Part shown: positions 1-11,199 of the stretch, in pieces | How positions within the stretch are numbered: position 1 is the first letter of the stretch | Layout: each line of letters begins with the position of its first letter | Source of the DNA: Galerina marginata | Lineage: Eukaryota; Basidiomycota; Agaricomycetes; Agaricales; Galerinaceae | DNA: 64,000 nt | Reading direction: 5' to 3' | Assembly: GCA_023014335.1 (NCBI GenBank) | Contig: JAECYW010000015.1 | Coordinates: forward strand, 806,001 to 870,000 | Program-made: the position numbers and the translations under genes | Notes under the pieces: generated by a model | Told to the model about the DNA's origin: nothing | Seen by the model: the letters and a program-made list of their open reading frames with translations, nothing else | Database searches by the model: none

Positions 1-1070
1 AATTGCCCAACAAGCTTCATACATCAGGAGGGATAGTTTACCATGTGGGCAATTGTCCAATATATATATATAAATATGTTTATGTACTTGAAAGCATGAT
101 AGGAAGAGGGTTATTTGTTTATGGTTTGATGGCATCAATAAAGATCATGTGACATTGAATTTGCCTCTATTTACATGCTTGTCGCACATTTATGTAATTT
201 TATGGCCTCAAATCTAAACAAATATAAATATAGATGCTCAGGGTCACTGCATCCAGCCTATAAAAGACAACAAAGATGTTATTTCCTAAATTGGCAGTAC
301 TTAGTCAGCCTGCTAATTTTGTACTTAGTAATATTTGTGATAAGTTCTTTAAGTTATTTACTAATATTAAAATGCTTATATCTCAATGAGGAAAGCAGAT
401 AGGCATATGATTTAAAGGGTAGAATTATCTAAAAATAGATTGCGTTAATCTCAGGGTGTATTTCCTTTTATGGAAATTTTCCCGTCTGCCAAATATTTCT
501 CAGAGAAGCCTGATAACGATTTTTTGTTTGGCCTATAGCTCAATAAGGAAAGCAGATATAAATACGATTTAAACAGATTCAGGGTCACCTCCCTTAAACG
601 CAGATCTTTTATTAATAGCACAGCCACATCCAACAACATTTTGAAATTGTTGGACAGTTTACCAAATGGACAGTTGCCCAAGAATATGTTAAATCAGATC
701 GGATGTGGCTGTGCTATTAATAAAAGATCTGCGTTTAAGGGGGATGACCCTGAATCTGTTTAAATCATATTTATATCTGCTTTCCTTATTGAGCTATAGG
801 CCAAACAAAAAATCATTATCAGGCTTCTCTGAGAAATATTTGGCAGACGGGAAAATTTCCATAAAAGGAAATACACCCTGAGATTAACACAATCTATTTT
901 TAGATAATTCTACCCTTTAAATCACATGACCAAACCCATTCGTTAGAGAGATATAGAGCAAACAATATATTATATCTTTTGGTAAAGTGCCCATTGGACA
1001 ACTTTCCATCTGGTAAACTATCCCTCCTGATGTATGAAGGCTATTGGACAACTGTCCAATATTCATGTTT
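1..1070. mobile_element. Foldback non-autonomous DNA element, copy 1 (left end at or beyond window edge)
   Basis: The two ends form a terminal inverted repeat of about 40 bp: positions 3-43 match the reverse complement of about 1012-1052 with few mismatches, both containing ATCAGGAGGGATAGTTTACC. The middle is a large foldback (see 408-924). There is no credible transposase: open frames inside are short and AT-rich. The element at 3065-4007 has the same termini and interior in the opposite orientation, so this is a dispersed family. The true left end may lie outside the window, so no target-site duplication can be assigned. Superfamily unknown. Confidence 0.7.
408..924. repeat. Near-perfect inverted repeat, two 224-bp arms with 69-bp loop
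   Basis: Positions 408-631 and 701-924 are reverse complements with scattered mismatches and equal lengths of 224 bp; 632-700 is the spacer. Each arm contains the AAAAATAGATT motif (about 430 on plus, about 892 on minus) and the run CACAGCCACATCC next to the loop. A transcript through this region would fold into a hairpin of roughly 220 bp. Confidence 0.85.
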
Positions 1071-1103
1071 CAAACCAACAGCTACTAGTGTTGGTCCCTT
1101 TCC

Positions 1104-2065
1104 CAGCCATGGTAGCTAGAATTATACATGAACCCTAGGATGTGGCCTAAGTAAAGTGATACGTCCACAAGGGCCCTGGGCTAAGTTAGCAAACTGCCTA
1201 AGACCATGGTTTAGGTGTATATAACATGCCGGGGGTGCCGGGGAGGGTGCTGGGGCTGCTGCTGGGGGCGGGAAATGGTAAACAAATGTAAACAATGCAG
1301 GAATGGGGCTCCGGGGCTGTAATTTGGCTCCTGCTCGCTGTTGGGGGCGGATTTGGGCGGGGAAAAAACATAATCAGGGTCAAATAATATTTATACACCT
1401 GTCCCCGCCATTTGCGCGCCTCCAGGGTTGCGGGGATGGATGGATTGGCGCGGATGACTATGGATGACGCAATCCAAAAATAGACGCGCACATCAACATC
1501 CCGGAAAGAAATTACAAAAATAGATTTGATGGATCATTATTCCGCATTCGTCGTCAGACACTTAGCCCATCAAAGAAATTGTAAAAATAGATTTCACCCA
1601 TCATTATTCCGAATTCGTCGTCAGGCACCTAAATCTGTGCCTGTTTTTTTATCACTTAGATTAGATATTTACTTCTTTATCAATAGATTAGATATGCGCA
1701 TCCTTATCAATTAGATTAGATCCCTACACGCTCTCAGCTTAGCTTTATAAATAGAATGGTTTAATTCCCCGCGCAGCCCCTCCTCCTGTTGGATATTTAC
1801 TTGGTTGATTAGGTAGATGTACAGTAATATTCATAATAAACCTAATGATACGCGTTTTACGCTCGAAATCCGACGGGAAGAGGGTGGATGGCTCGCAGCG
1901 CATCCAGATGAGCTTTCGAACCACCTTCCGCATTCGTACGAAACGCGCGAATGCTCCTCCGCAAACCTGCTATAAATAGATTTCATGTATTTCCTCCCGT
2001 TTTTGCCTTACCCCCTGCTCAATTTGGGCGTCCCTCCACTTTTGTGTACAGATCTGGAATCTACA
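1104..2065. repeat. Left arm of long terminal inverted repeat, element 1
   Basis: Matches 7860-8790 in reverse complement, best between 1108 and 1500, where the same open frame of about 97 codons occurs in mirror image at 1198-1491 (minus) and 8403-8696 (plus). The shared frame reflects DNA identity and need not be coding. The subterminal motif (A)AAAATAGATT recurs at about 1476, 1516 and 1581. Confidence 0.75.
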
Positions 2066-2239
2066 AGTAAATCTGAATATAACAGTACAATTTTTATTAC
2101 AAAATACCACCTGGAGACTTATCAATCTCGACAACATTTCGTATCCACTCATTCTTGGTGAAATAGACAAATATATTATATTTATGTGCTACAATAACTA
2201 AGTACTAGAACGACTAGTAGCTACCTTACTAACCAGTGG

Positions 2240-3050
2240 TGACTACATACAAAGCTGGGAGCAACGAGGGGAGGGGGAAAGCGACGAAGAAGGGGACGCA
2301 GTCACCTCGTTCGAGAGCAAGCGATGGCGACGAACAAGACTGGTCCTCGTGGGGTCGCCTGCTGATCTACGAACTGCCAGTAATGCAGCTGCTGCAGCTG
2401 GTCCATCGATAGACGGAGGCGCCGTCTGTAGCTGCCAGCCGCCGTCTTCATTGCGATCGCGTCAATATCCCCATTCCCGTGACGCCTTTGTTCGTGGCGG
2501 AATTGGACGAACCGCCATGGAGGTTGCCAGGGGAGGGTGTCGGAGACCGTGTTGACGTTACGGGACAGATGGGCGGCGGCTTGGGCCACGGGGAACGAGG
2601 GTCGGGAGGGCATTGCGACAGCCTGGTCGAACGAGGTTGAAGCGACGAGACGAACCCTGTGGTTCGTCCGTCGCCTCCTTTCGTCGCCGTGGGCAGCTTG
2701 AGCGCGAGCGCGGGCAATAGCACGACTGGGTGGTCATGCTGGTGGCTGGTGCTCGCCCGTCCGCCTGTACTACCCGCGCAGCCAGCAAGAAGCAGCATAG
2801 GACTGCTGCTAGCCCCCACATGGCTCCCTCATGTCCCATACGCTAGTCGTCGACTTGACCGTGAGGGTTGAGGCATGGGGGGGTGCATGTGCTGGCCGCG
2901 GTAAGCCTGCCTCGACGCGAAGTTCACGTCGAAGGGAGGCGATGGGCAAACAACAAGCACGAGAAGAAGCAGATACTTGTGCAGCAGCACAAGTATCTGC
3001 TTCATTGCCTCTATGTCGTCACATCCCAGAACACCTGTTGCAGCTACCTT
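2240..3050. other. GC-rich internal block of hAT-like element 1
   Basis: This abrupt GC-rich stretch between AT-rich flanks resembles blocks at 4020-4450, 6290-7700, 12890-13340, 17940-19130 and 19900-20750 inside related elements. Several overlapping open frames exist on both strands, but none has a recognisable domain and none is conserved between blocks, so I do not call a gene. It ends in a perfect 17-bp hairpin at 2966-3003. It may be captured host sequence or a structured non-coding cargo. Confidence 0.5.
2966..3003. repeat. Perfect 17-bp stem, 4-nt loop hairpin
   Basis: Arms 2966-2982 and 2987-3003 are exact reverse complements around the loop AGCA. Hairpins of the same shape but different sequence occur in the homologous GC blocks of the other hAT-like elements. 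Confidence 0.85.
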
Positions 3051-3064
3051 GATGTGTAAATAAT

Positions 3065-4007
3065 GGTAAGTTGCCCAAAGTCCACATTGCATCAGGACTG
3101 TAATCTGACCATGACTGTAATCTGACCAAGGACTGTCAACTTACCAAGGGCTGTAAACTGACTATGTACTAATGTTTGGCTTATATCTCAATAAGAAAAG
3201 AAGACACAGCCACGATCTTGATGGATTCAGGGTCGCGTAGCTGATTACCTCATTTTCTATCAGAGGCACAGCCACATCCGGGCACATCCTGGAAAGGCTC
3301 GGCAAACTAGCCTCACTTTTTGACAGCTTGGGCAGTTTACCAAGCCATTCCCAAATGTGCTCGGATGTGGCTGTGCTATTAATAAAAAATGTGCTGCCAA
3401 GCCATCTGACCCTGAATCCATCAAAATTTTGTTCCTAGCTATTTTTCCCACAGAGAAAAATGCAAAAAAGTGAAAAAAAGCCGGCAGTGAAGAATTTTGG
3501 CTGACGGGAAAATTTCCCAAAAAGGAAAGAGGGTCTCAAAAGAACGTAATCCATTTTTAGACTCTATTAAAATTTAAATCACATGACTAGGTACCTTCTC
3601 CATTAAGATATAAGGCTTTTAGTGTTAATTAATAAATTAAAGAACTTAGCACAAATGCTGCTAAGTCCAAAATTAGCTGGCTGACTAAATACTGCTATTT
3701 TAGGCAATTGCGCCTTGATTGCCTTTTATATCATGGATGCAGTGGCCCTGAGAGCTTTTATTTACATTTGTTTACATTTGAGGCCATAAAATTACATAAA
3801 TGTGCGACAAGCATGTCAATAGAGGCAAATTCAAAGTCATGTGATCTCAATTGATGCCATCAATCACCAAATAAATATATATATTTCTCTCTGTACGTGA
3901 GCCACGTCGTCGTACGATGTAGTCTAACAAATATGCAGGCTGTTGGTAAACTGCCCATATTGGGCAGTTTACCATCCTGATGCAATGTCCTCCTTGGGCA
4001 GTTTACC
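3065..4007. mobile_element. Foldback non-autonomous DNA element, copy 2
   Basis: Terminal inverted repeats of about 40 bp: 3065-3105 pairs with 3965-4007, both with a TTGCCCAA core and GCATCAGGA. The interior is collinear with the inverted element at 1-1070: the foldback sits at about 3219-3281 and 3363-3423, followed by a stretch with TTTACATTTGAGGCC matching about 180-225 of copy 1 inverted. It lies within hAT-like element 1, so it inserted later. Flanks show similar TACCT(T)GATG strings on both sides, a doubtful target duplication. Confidence 0.7.
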
Positions 4008-4019
4008 TACCTGATGTCT

Positions 4020-4700
4020 TCAACTAGCGGCATAGGCTGCCCAGAAACACCAGCAGAACCTTCGCTGGTGTTAGTGCTCTCCTCGTTGTCGTCGGGGCGG
4101 GTGAACAGCACTGCTGCTGCTCGTTTCGATTTGGGGGTATCAACATCGAGGGTGAGGGAGTAGCGGCGGCGGCGGCGGGTACGACGAGTCACGGCGGATG
4201 AAGGGGGCATGGCTAGGGTTGGTGGATGAGCAGGGGGGCTGTGGGGAAGAGGTGACATGAAACGAGTCTGCGGAACTTGTTTCACAACGTACCTGGTGGG
4301 TCTCCCACACCATGGGTCTCCCCTTGTCGTTCTTTCCCCTGCTGATCTAATTCCAATCCAGACGTCGGCCCACAGCCCTCAGTTGGAGGGGGGGCTCGCG
4401 ACGTGGCGGCGGGTTCGTGCTGGTTCAATTGGGTCGTTTACATTCTGTAAAAACTTGTAGAGTTAGTGAAATATATATATTAGCTTTGGAAATGACTTAC
4501 TATATCTTTTCTTGAGGTTTTGAGGAGACGGGCGGGCAAGAGAAGCTAGATGGTGGTGGTTGAGGGCAAGATCAATTGTCGTTGATGGCTGTTGATCAGC
4601 CCTTCGCCATTTTCGGAAGCGATTTGATTGGCTGGAAAATTCGGCTCGGTCAGCTTTCCGTCGTCGAGAACGTCTCGGAAAGTGTTACAATGAGTAGTAA
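4020..4700 (+). other. Conserved GC block and GTTGATC/CCAAT-like module of element 1 interior
   Basis: Positions 4290-4440 are homologous in reverse complement to 19920-20110 and partly to 6400-6610, including GGGTCTCCC and GGCCCACAGCCCTCA strings. About 100 bp on (4560-4690) lies a module with repeated GTTGATC/GATCAA motifs, then GATTTGATTGGCTGG (an ATTGGCT, i.e. CCAAT-like, element) and a GTCGTCGAGAACGTCTCGG run. The module recurs near 19090 and, inverted, near 19650-19800. Short frames here (for example 4576-4776) have no recognisable product. Function unknown. Confidence 0.45.
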
Positions 4701-5151
4701 TAAATTAATTAAAGCTCGGAGTGTCGTACAAAGTATATATATAGCCCTACTATGGACCTCCGATGTAAATTTTTGAGGTACGTTGTGGTTGTATCAAAGT
4801 CTGGCAAACCGAGTGGTGATCAACGGATATTGGAGCTCGACATTCTATGGTTTTAGGACTTGGGTTAGTGTATTCTAGGGGCAAAAAAATGTGAAACTAC
4901 AGTAGATAGTAATTAAAGAGTTATTCAGACATTTCTGCCCAGCTATCAAGGTTTTGTGACAATTCAAAGACATGATCTTGGATTTGACATCAACTGAGTG
5001 ATAACATTCATCGAATCTACTGCGTCTCAGCTTTGACTTGTGCTCTCATTATCTCCCGCACACTTAGTCTATCCCAAAGTATCTAGAATGCATTTAATCA
5101 ACTTATATTTAAACTATGCGTGTTTCTTTCGCGCCCAAACCCGTTTGTGCC

Positions 5152-5975
5152 TAGTCTCGTGCCCATTCCGTATTAGGCATCACCGTGTGAATGTGCTCTG
5201 ATCGCCAAAAAATGATGGCTGAGCACTTGCCTACTACGTCTGGTGCAGTTGAACCGTGCAACCCTGGGTGGTCACCACATGTGAGCTAGTCACATCACGA
5301 GCTCGCCCCCCTAAACGCAGGCTGACTGCAGTTCAGACGCGTTTCTCCCTCTGTTGGCCCTCGAAAAACCCCAAAAGCTGATATCTCACCACCTTCCTCA
5401 TCTCATTTAGTTTGTACTGTAGGTTGAATATTTTTCCCAGTCATAAATATGGAGCAATCAAGTAGAATTGAAACATGAGCCATTTAATTCAACTAACTGG
5501 AGCAATGAACACGACACACAAAACCTCGTCTACAAACACCTACCAGCGGGTCCGAGCCAAAATGCTCTTGAAAGACTGCTGACAGTCGAGCTCTGATGGT
5601 GCTCGAACTGTACCCTCGTTTTTTGGCGGCCTCTTGACGGGCGGCCTCGAGAATCCGATAGGAACGCGTATTTTCTTGAGCCCAAGAGCGAGACTTCGGC
5701 GGCATACACGATGAGATAAAAATTAGAGGATGAGCGCGAGTCGCGCGACGTCGACAGTGATAACAGATGTACGCGATCAACAAAACGGCGCAACGACGCA
5801 GTAGGCACGTGGTCGGAAATAGGCACGTGGTTGAAAAAACATGTCACAAAATGGGTACCCAGGGTTTGCCGGTTCAACTGCACCAGACGTTGTGGAGGTG
5901 TCCTTGCCCATCAAATTTATTTGATCTGGCCATGTTCTCACGGGACATCGCCCAAAACGGATGGATTCGAGACTA
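5152..5975. mobile_element. Mutator-like non-autonomous element with 9-bp TSD
   Basis: A 9-bp direct repeat GTTTGTGCC lies at 5143-5151 and 5976-5984. Inside, both ends start TAGTCTCG and form imperfect inverted repeats of about 100 bp, with the best inner block at 5238-5275 versus 5862-5896 (CGTCTGGTGCAGTTGAACCG). A 9-bp TSD with long degenerate TIRs is the signature of Mutator-like elements. No MURA-type transposase is present. The interior contains a gene-like fragment on the minus strand, a possible captured host exon. Confidence 0.7.
5493..5705 (-). CDS. Small ORF inside Mutator-like element (possible captured gene fragment)
   Basis: From an ATG at 5705 the frame runs 70 codons. The product is basic and helical-looking at the start (MPPKSRSWAQ, then an Ala/Arg-rich segment with EAARQEAAKKRG), followed by STIRARLSAVFQEHFG and a short Cys-containing tail. 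The tail after about residue 55 reads like intron sequence, because a GTGTTTGT lies where the helical part ends. I do not recognise the family. It is bounded by the inverted repeats of the element, the layout of a Pack-MULE. It could also be chance. Confidence 0.3.
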   Translation of the reverse strand: MPPKSRSWAQENTRSYRILEAARQEAAKKRGYSSSTIRARLSAVFQEHFGSDPLVGVCRRGFVCRVHCSS

Positions 5976-6189
5976 GTTTGTGCCAATCTAGTAGAAAGAT
6001 TGAATTTCTACCGACCCGAAATCACCACGGGCTCAAGTCATAACCGCACAGTCAATGTTTGACACTGGCAGTGGGGGTTTCATTAAATATATTAGTCATT
6101 TGGCTACAGATACAAATTATACAGATAATAATAATAGCTAAAGTACTTTCTAGTGCCAAATTATCTCTCTCTTAATCCACCAGCGACGT

Positions 6190-7700
6190 TCTCAACAACG
6201 AGGAACTAGCGGACAAAGGCCGGTCCGTGAATTAAAACTCCGATTGAACAACTGATCAACGGTTCGTTGACCGTTGATCTCCTCTACCACCACCTCGTCC
6301 CACCACCTGCCGCCTTCCCTCTCCCTCCACTCCTCCCCTTGCTTCCCCAGCTTAATGGCCAGCAGTGAATCCTCGAGCCCGGGGATACCACTGGCCTAAT
6401 CTGGAGGGTCGCCAACTGCACTTCAACGCAACACCGCCCGCCATGTGCCTCTCCCCTGCGAAGGGATGTAGGCCGGTAACGGACACGAAACCGACGCCAT
6501 CGCGTGCGGCTCGAGAGCTGAGGGAGGAGTCAGGTAGCCAAGAAGGGGTTAAGAACACAAGGGGAGGCCCTAGAAGAGGGAGACCCGCCCGGTACGTCCC
6601 AGTTCGAGTCTTACGACTTGGGCTGCTTTTTTCGTCTCCCCATCGCAACACATGCTCATCCCCGCCCACAGGCTTGACAACGATGATGTCGTTACCTCTC
6701 GTGAGGACCCGCGATTGCCCATGTTCGCAGTCGCCACCGCCGTCGCTTCGTCAAGCAGCTAGCCGGCTCCTTCCCCTTGCATCGTCCCCTCCCTCTGCAG
6801 ACCGCCTACGGCTCCCCAGTCACCACCCGAAGGGGTCTCACCACCGCCACCTGCTGTTTCCTTGCCCCACACCGCGCTATAGATCGAGGCCAGCACACAC
6901 GGTGGACATCCATCACGCCATTCGTACGTGTTGCCAGCCCTCGCCGGCACCCGCTTTCCACATTGGCCCACTATACCAGTGGGCTTGGATGTGGGAGATG
7001 GCCCTGCCGCAAGGAGGGAAGGGGTGGCAGCAACGTCGGCGGTAGCAGCCCCTGCCCCAGCACCAGTGTGGGGGCTTCGGTTTTGGCAGCACCAGGACCT
7101 GCACCAAGCACCGCGGTGCCGGCAGTACCAGCACCAGCAGTGGCAGCGCCCGGATACCGACGAGCTGCTGCTGCTGGGTTACGGCTCCGTCTGCTGAGAG
7201 CTAGTGCCGCAGACGAGTGAAAGCCACCAACACCGGCAACCCACGCTTCGTCTCCGTGGAGAACGAGGCCGGGCGAGCGTGGATACAGCAGCGACAACAA
7301 GAACAGCGGCAGCGTTGTCATTGTTGTCGTTGGCTGGATGCAATGGCACCAAGCCGAGGCACTAGCAGCATCTCACTGCTGGCACCTGTGCTCCCCTGCC
7401 ACGTCCACTGCGCACCAGCACGTAGCCACGGCACCGGCTCTGTCAACAGGGTTTGCGATGACGCGAAGGAGGAGCAAGGGCGGGTCGAGTCGAACATCAG
7501 GCGGGGTGGTTATTACCCTGGCTGCTGCCGCTTTGCATCAGCACCCGGATCTACGACGGCGGCGACGAAAGGCAGAGGCAGGTCAAGTGGGATGTACGCG
7601 CAGGCGACTTCGCCTGTTTGCTGCTCCTACTCGCCTGCTACCGTCGCTCCCCCTCTGGCCCACTGACCCCCTCTCCATCACCCCCTCTCCTCGTCTCCTC
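6190..7700. other. GC-rich internal block of hAT-like element 1, right side
   Basis: Begins with an inverted copy of the GTTGATC-rich module (about 6240-6290), then GC-rich sequence whose 6400-6610 part matches the blocks at 4290-4440 and 19930-20110 (GGGAGACCCGCCCGGTACGT). The rest has many overlapping long frames on both strands (226, 149 and 147 codons). They are low-complexity Pro/Ser/Arg/Ala-rich, not conserved in the sister block, and probably spurious. A 12-bp palindrome GCACCGCGGTGC lies near 7108. No gene is called. Confidence 0.45.
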
Positions 7701-7859
7701 TAGCCGTATATATTTATGTAGAGTATTGTATTGTGCAGTAAAGAATAAATTTTAATAAATGCTGTATATTTTATGAGAAAAGAAAAATCAATGAGAAGAC
7801 CGGCAAAATTGTGAAGCTTGCTGGAGCTACCTAGATAAAATTAGTACTGTTAGATTCGC

Positions 7860-8790
7860 ATTTATTCGTAGATTACAGATCTGCACGTAAATATGACGGG
7901 ACAGGCATATTGAGCAAGGGGCAAGGCAAAAACAAGGAGAAATCAACAAAATCTATTTATAGCAAGGTTTCGTAGGAGCATTCGCGCGCTCGTACGAATG
8001 CGGAAGGTGGTTCGAAAGCTCATCCGGATGAGGTGGATGCCATCCACCCTCTTGCCGTTGGATTTTGGATGCAAAACAGGCATAATTAGGTTTAATACAA
8101 GTAATACTGCATATATATCTGATTTATCAAGTAAATATTCAACGGGAGGAGGGGCAGCACGCAAAATTCAACCAATCTATTTATAAAACAAATCTGAAAG
8201 CCTGAACATCTAATCTAACTGATAAGAATGGTCGTATCTTATCTAAGAAGCAGGCACATATTCCAGTGCCTGACGACAAATCCGGAACAATAATGCATCA
8301 GATCTATTTTTACATTATTTTTGATGTGCCGAGTCCCTGACGACGAATTCGGAATAATGATCCATCAAATCTATTTTTGTAATTTCTTTCCGGGATGTTG
8401 ATGTGCGCGTCTATTTTTGGACTGCGTCATCCATAGTCATCCGCGCCAATCCATCCATCCCCGCAACCCTGGAGGCGCGCAAATGGCGGGGACAGGTGTA
8501 TAAATATTATTTGACCCTGATTATGTTTTTTCCCCGCCCAAATCCGCCCCCAACAGCGAGCAGGAGCCAAATTACAGCCCCGGAGCCCCATTCCTGCATT
8601 GTTTACATTTGTTTACCATTTCCCGCCCCCAGCAGCATGCTCAGTACCCTCCCCGGCACCCCCGGCATGTTATATAGACCTCAAGCATGGTCTTAGGCAG
8701 TTTGCTAACTTAGCCCAGGGCCCTTGTGGATGTAACACTTTACTTAGGCCACATCCTAGGGTTCATACATGATCCCACCTACCATAGGTG
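7860..8790. repeat. Right arm of long terminal inverted repeat, element 1
   Basis: Reverse complement of 1104-2065. Between 8403 and 8680 it differs from the left arm at only a few positions by eye. It carries the same subterminal AATCTATTTTT motifs (about 8300, 8368, 8411). Confidence 0.75.
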
Positions 8791-9333
8791 CCTTTCCCCC
8801 CACTCCGTAAGGCGCTGCGACGTGACCAACGCGCTGTTCTCGGCCTCTAGGGCCCTTGACGTGGCATTCTCAACAGGGTGGGGAGGTGTTGGAGTCGTGG
8901 TGGCGGGGCCAGCGACGTTCGACGTGGCGGGTAGTGTGATGTGGCGGGGTCGACGTGGCGCCTGCGAATTGTGAGCGCGCGGGTGGACGTGGAGGCGAAA
9001 GGTCGCGGGCTGGGGGGCAGTACCAGACGAGTAGGGAGGGGGGAGAGGGATGGTGGTGGTGGTTGATGGGAAGGAGACTGGCACGACGTGACAGAATCAA
9101 CAAACCACGGGCGGTGGGAATGTTACGTAATCGCTGATGTAACTCTCATATTCCGCCGCAGAATCCCACCGAATTCCCCATTCCGGGTGTTCCGCGCCGG
9201 ATTCCGCCGGATTATAGCCCACGGAATTGGGGCTTTTGGCTGGTCCCCCTGCCATTCCGATTCCGGCAGGAATCCGCAGAATTGCGATATTCCGGCCGGA
9301 ATCCTGCAGGAATCAGTGGGGCATCACTAAGAC
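8791..9333. mobile_element. Element C, copy 1 (right part only)
   Basis: Homologous to 28316-28862: both run from CCCACTCCG through a GC-rich stretch, a GGTTGATGGG.AAG.AGACTGGCACGACGTG module, a GGAAT/ATTCC-rich terminal zone and finally GGGGCATCACTAAGACCTCC. The copy is cut on its left by hAT-like element 1. The remaining left portion should precede 1104, but only a few tens of bases there look related. No coding sequence is recognisable. Confidence 0.6.
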
Positions 9334-9490
9334 CTCCTTAGGTGCCTAGTGAGTTTTTCATTATTGCTAGGCTACAATTTCATTGCTGCCAGGCCTGTTT
9401 TTCTTAGTATAATTGAATATGTTCCTGGGAATTGATTATGTAATACATATGATGGCTTGTAAAATGCCTTTATCTTGCTTATACCCTTAA

Positions 9491-9825
9491 TGTAAGGGGA
9501 ACTCCGCTTCCGATTTCCGAAGCTCCGATTTCTGGGTCCGACGTTCCGGAGTTCCGCTCCGCTCCACCTGTTGGGACGTGATTCCAAAGATTTCATTTTA
9601 TTTATGGACTTTATTTTATCGTACCACTTTTATTATTTTGCATGCGACACTTGCACTAAAGTGCCTTTTCTTATATATACCGCTCACCTAGTATTGGGTT
9701 CCCACTTTTCCCTCTTTGGTTCCCTGCTAGGTGCATTTAGATAGATTAGATTAGATCGCTGCATTTAATATATTGACTTTGGTTCCCTGCTAGTTCTCCG
9801 ATCCGTTTCCGGCATCCCGGACTTC
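9491..9825 (+). repeat. 5' LTR of chromovirus A, first 335 bp
   Basis: The remaining 13 bp (AGTTGCCCTTACA) are at 16058-16070, after nested element B. A TATATATA box lies at about 9672-9679. The last five bases, ACTTC (9821-9825), were duplicated at 16053-16057 when B inserted. Confidence 0.9.
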
Positions 9826-10350
9826 TGTCACGATCCAGTTCTAAGTCCCATGGTTCCGACTTTCCATTCCGGACTTTCCGTCGTCCGAATGATTTCTGTC
9901 CGGACGAGTTTCCGTTCCGTCCCTCGGAAATACGGTCCTTCCCACTCTTGTCCTCATGTTATCCTCATGTTTGTAAGGATCAGATCCCGAGGCTTCTTTC
10001 GGCAGCATATCTTACGGAGGTCTTCCTGAGTTTTGGAGTTGCGGAGTTTCGGAACAACTCCGCTCCTATATTTAAAGCCTTGTAATTATGCCTTAGATCT
10101 GGAGTCTGAATATTAGTTTATCCACCCACATAACCTTGACATCTCATCGCTCTCATATATCTAAGTCATTCACTTCCGAGACACACCTTAGGGCAAGGTG
10201 CTGACCCTCTGGTCTACCGACCATAAATTGGGGCACGTCATTAGGCTAGGCACAGTTCATAGCTGAGGCCAAAGCCCTGTCCGTCCAGTTCCACATTCCG
10301 CGTTTCCGCCGGAACTTCAGATCCTTGGAACATCGGACTCAGTCATAACA
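9826..10350 (+). repeat. 5' LTR of chromovirus B
   Basis: 525 bp, equal in length to its partner at 15528-16052. I count 37 differences, 35 of them transitions. A TATATTTAAA box lies near 10077. Confidence 0.92.
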
Positions 10351-10599
10351 GTATATTCAGACTTACTCATCTAGCGACAAGTCTATGCACCGCACACCAC
10401 CTCCAGGACCCCCCAGACGCAATACTCGCACTTCGCAACAGGCTGGGACACTCTTTCACCCAGACCCAGATCGCCCTCACCAGACCCCAAAGATCCGGAA
10501 CCAGCTCCATCCGAATTCTCTATAACCTCTCCACACACCACGGCTTTTCAGCTTCCTCGCACCCCTCCACCAAACCTCAAGAACATCCTTGGACCCGAC

Positions 10600-11199
10600 G
10601 GGAAACTCACCAAAGAAGAACGCAACCGTCGGTACAAGGAGGGCCTTTGCATCATCTGTGGAGAAAAAGGCCATTCCGCCGCAGATTGCCCTCACCGCCT
10701 CTACGGCCGACGATTCCAAAACCATTCCCAAAGAAACCTCGGACCCGGAAACCCCGGATGACAACAAGGACAAGGAAAAAGAGTAAGCAGTTTTCCGCAT
10801 TCCGCACTTCCGGATCACTGCGCTCTCCCGGAAAGTGCCTCTTCGGAGGTCAGACTCAACGCCGCAGCCATGTATTATTCTAACGCTCTATTTCTCTCGC
10901 TCACGACCCCTATGCTTGCTTTTCTGGTTGTTCTTAAGGCCCTGATAGATTCCGGGTCAACTCATTGCTTTATAAACGCCTCTTTTGTTCGTAAACATAA
11001 ATTGGTTACATATGACATTCCCCGTGTTCCGTTAAAACTCTTAGACGGCTCCGTTAACGCTTGGCTCTCAGAAGCCATTGACCTACCCATTACTTATCCT
11101 TCCGGCCACACTCTGACCACAAAATTTTTCGTAACCCCTCTGGATTCCGACTGCGTTCTCGTTCTTGGATACAATTGGCTTCACCAATATGATCCGTAG
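10600..11199 (+). pseudogene. gag zinc knuckle and retropepsin remnants of chromovirus B
   Basis: One frame encodes a basic stretch followed by a CCHC knuckle (CIICGEKGHSAADC, 10648-10689), the nucleocapsid RNA-binding motif. A second frame, 10870-11199, encodes a retroviral-type aspartic protease: ALIDSGSTHCFI contains the catalytic D-S-G, and VLVLGYNWLHQ is the conserved flap-distal GxxWL region. A TAG follows directly where elements of this family continue into the protease-RT linker. The knuckle and protease are in different frames, so at least one frameshift has occurred. No capsid domain is visible upstream. The linker and PEDYHNYQDVF (just before RT) can be followed to about 11780, where the hAT-like fragment begins. 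Confidence 0.7.

Larger units (their letters stand above)
1104..8790. mobile_element. Long-inverted-repeat hAT-like non-autonomous element 1 (7.7 kb)
   Basis: The left end begins CAGCCATGGTAGCTA and the right end, read inward on minus, begins CACCTATGGTAGGTG; they then match over about 0.9 kb. A 7-8 bp direct repeat CCTTTCC(C) flanks the element (1097-1104 and 8791-8798), as expected for hAT transposons. Removing the insert gives a target resembling the homologous site near 28308-28330 of element C copy 2. The interior (about 2.1-7.8 kb) has no transposase, BED finger or hAT dimerisation domain. It holds GC-rich blocks at 2240-3050, 4020-4450 and 6290-7700 around an AT-richer core, plus two later insertions. 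hAT assignment rests on TIR style and TSD length only. Confidence 0.7.

Noticed and set aside
2966..3003. Helitron 3'-terminal hairpin
   Set aside because: No CTRR terminus shortly downstream, and the host element has TIRs and a TSD, which Helitrons lack.
6365..7321. Several overlapping open frames of 116-226 codons on both strands as protein genes
   Set aside because: They overlap one another in all frames, are Pro/Ser/Arg/Ala-rich, lack any domain and are not conserved in the homologous block of hAT-like element 2.
1198..8696. Mirror-image 97-codon frames at both ends of hAT-like element 1 as conserved genes
   Set aside because: They lie in the inverted-repeat arms and are conserved only because the arms are; no domain, and not kept in element 2.
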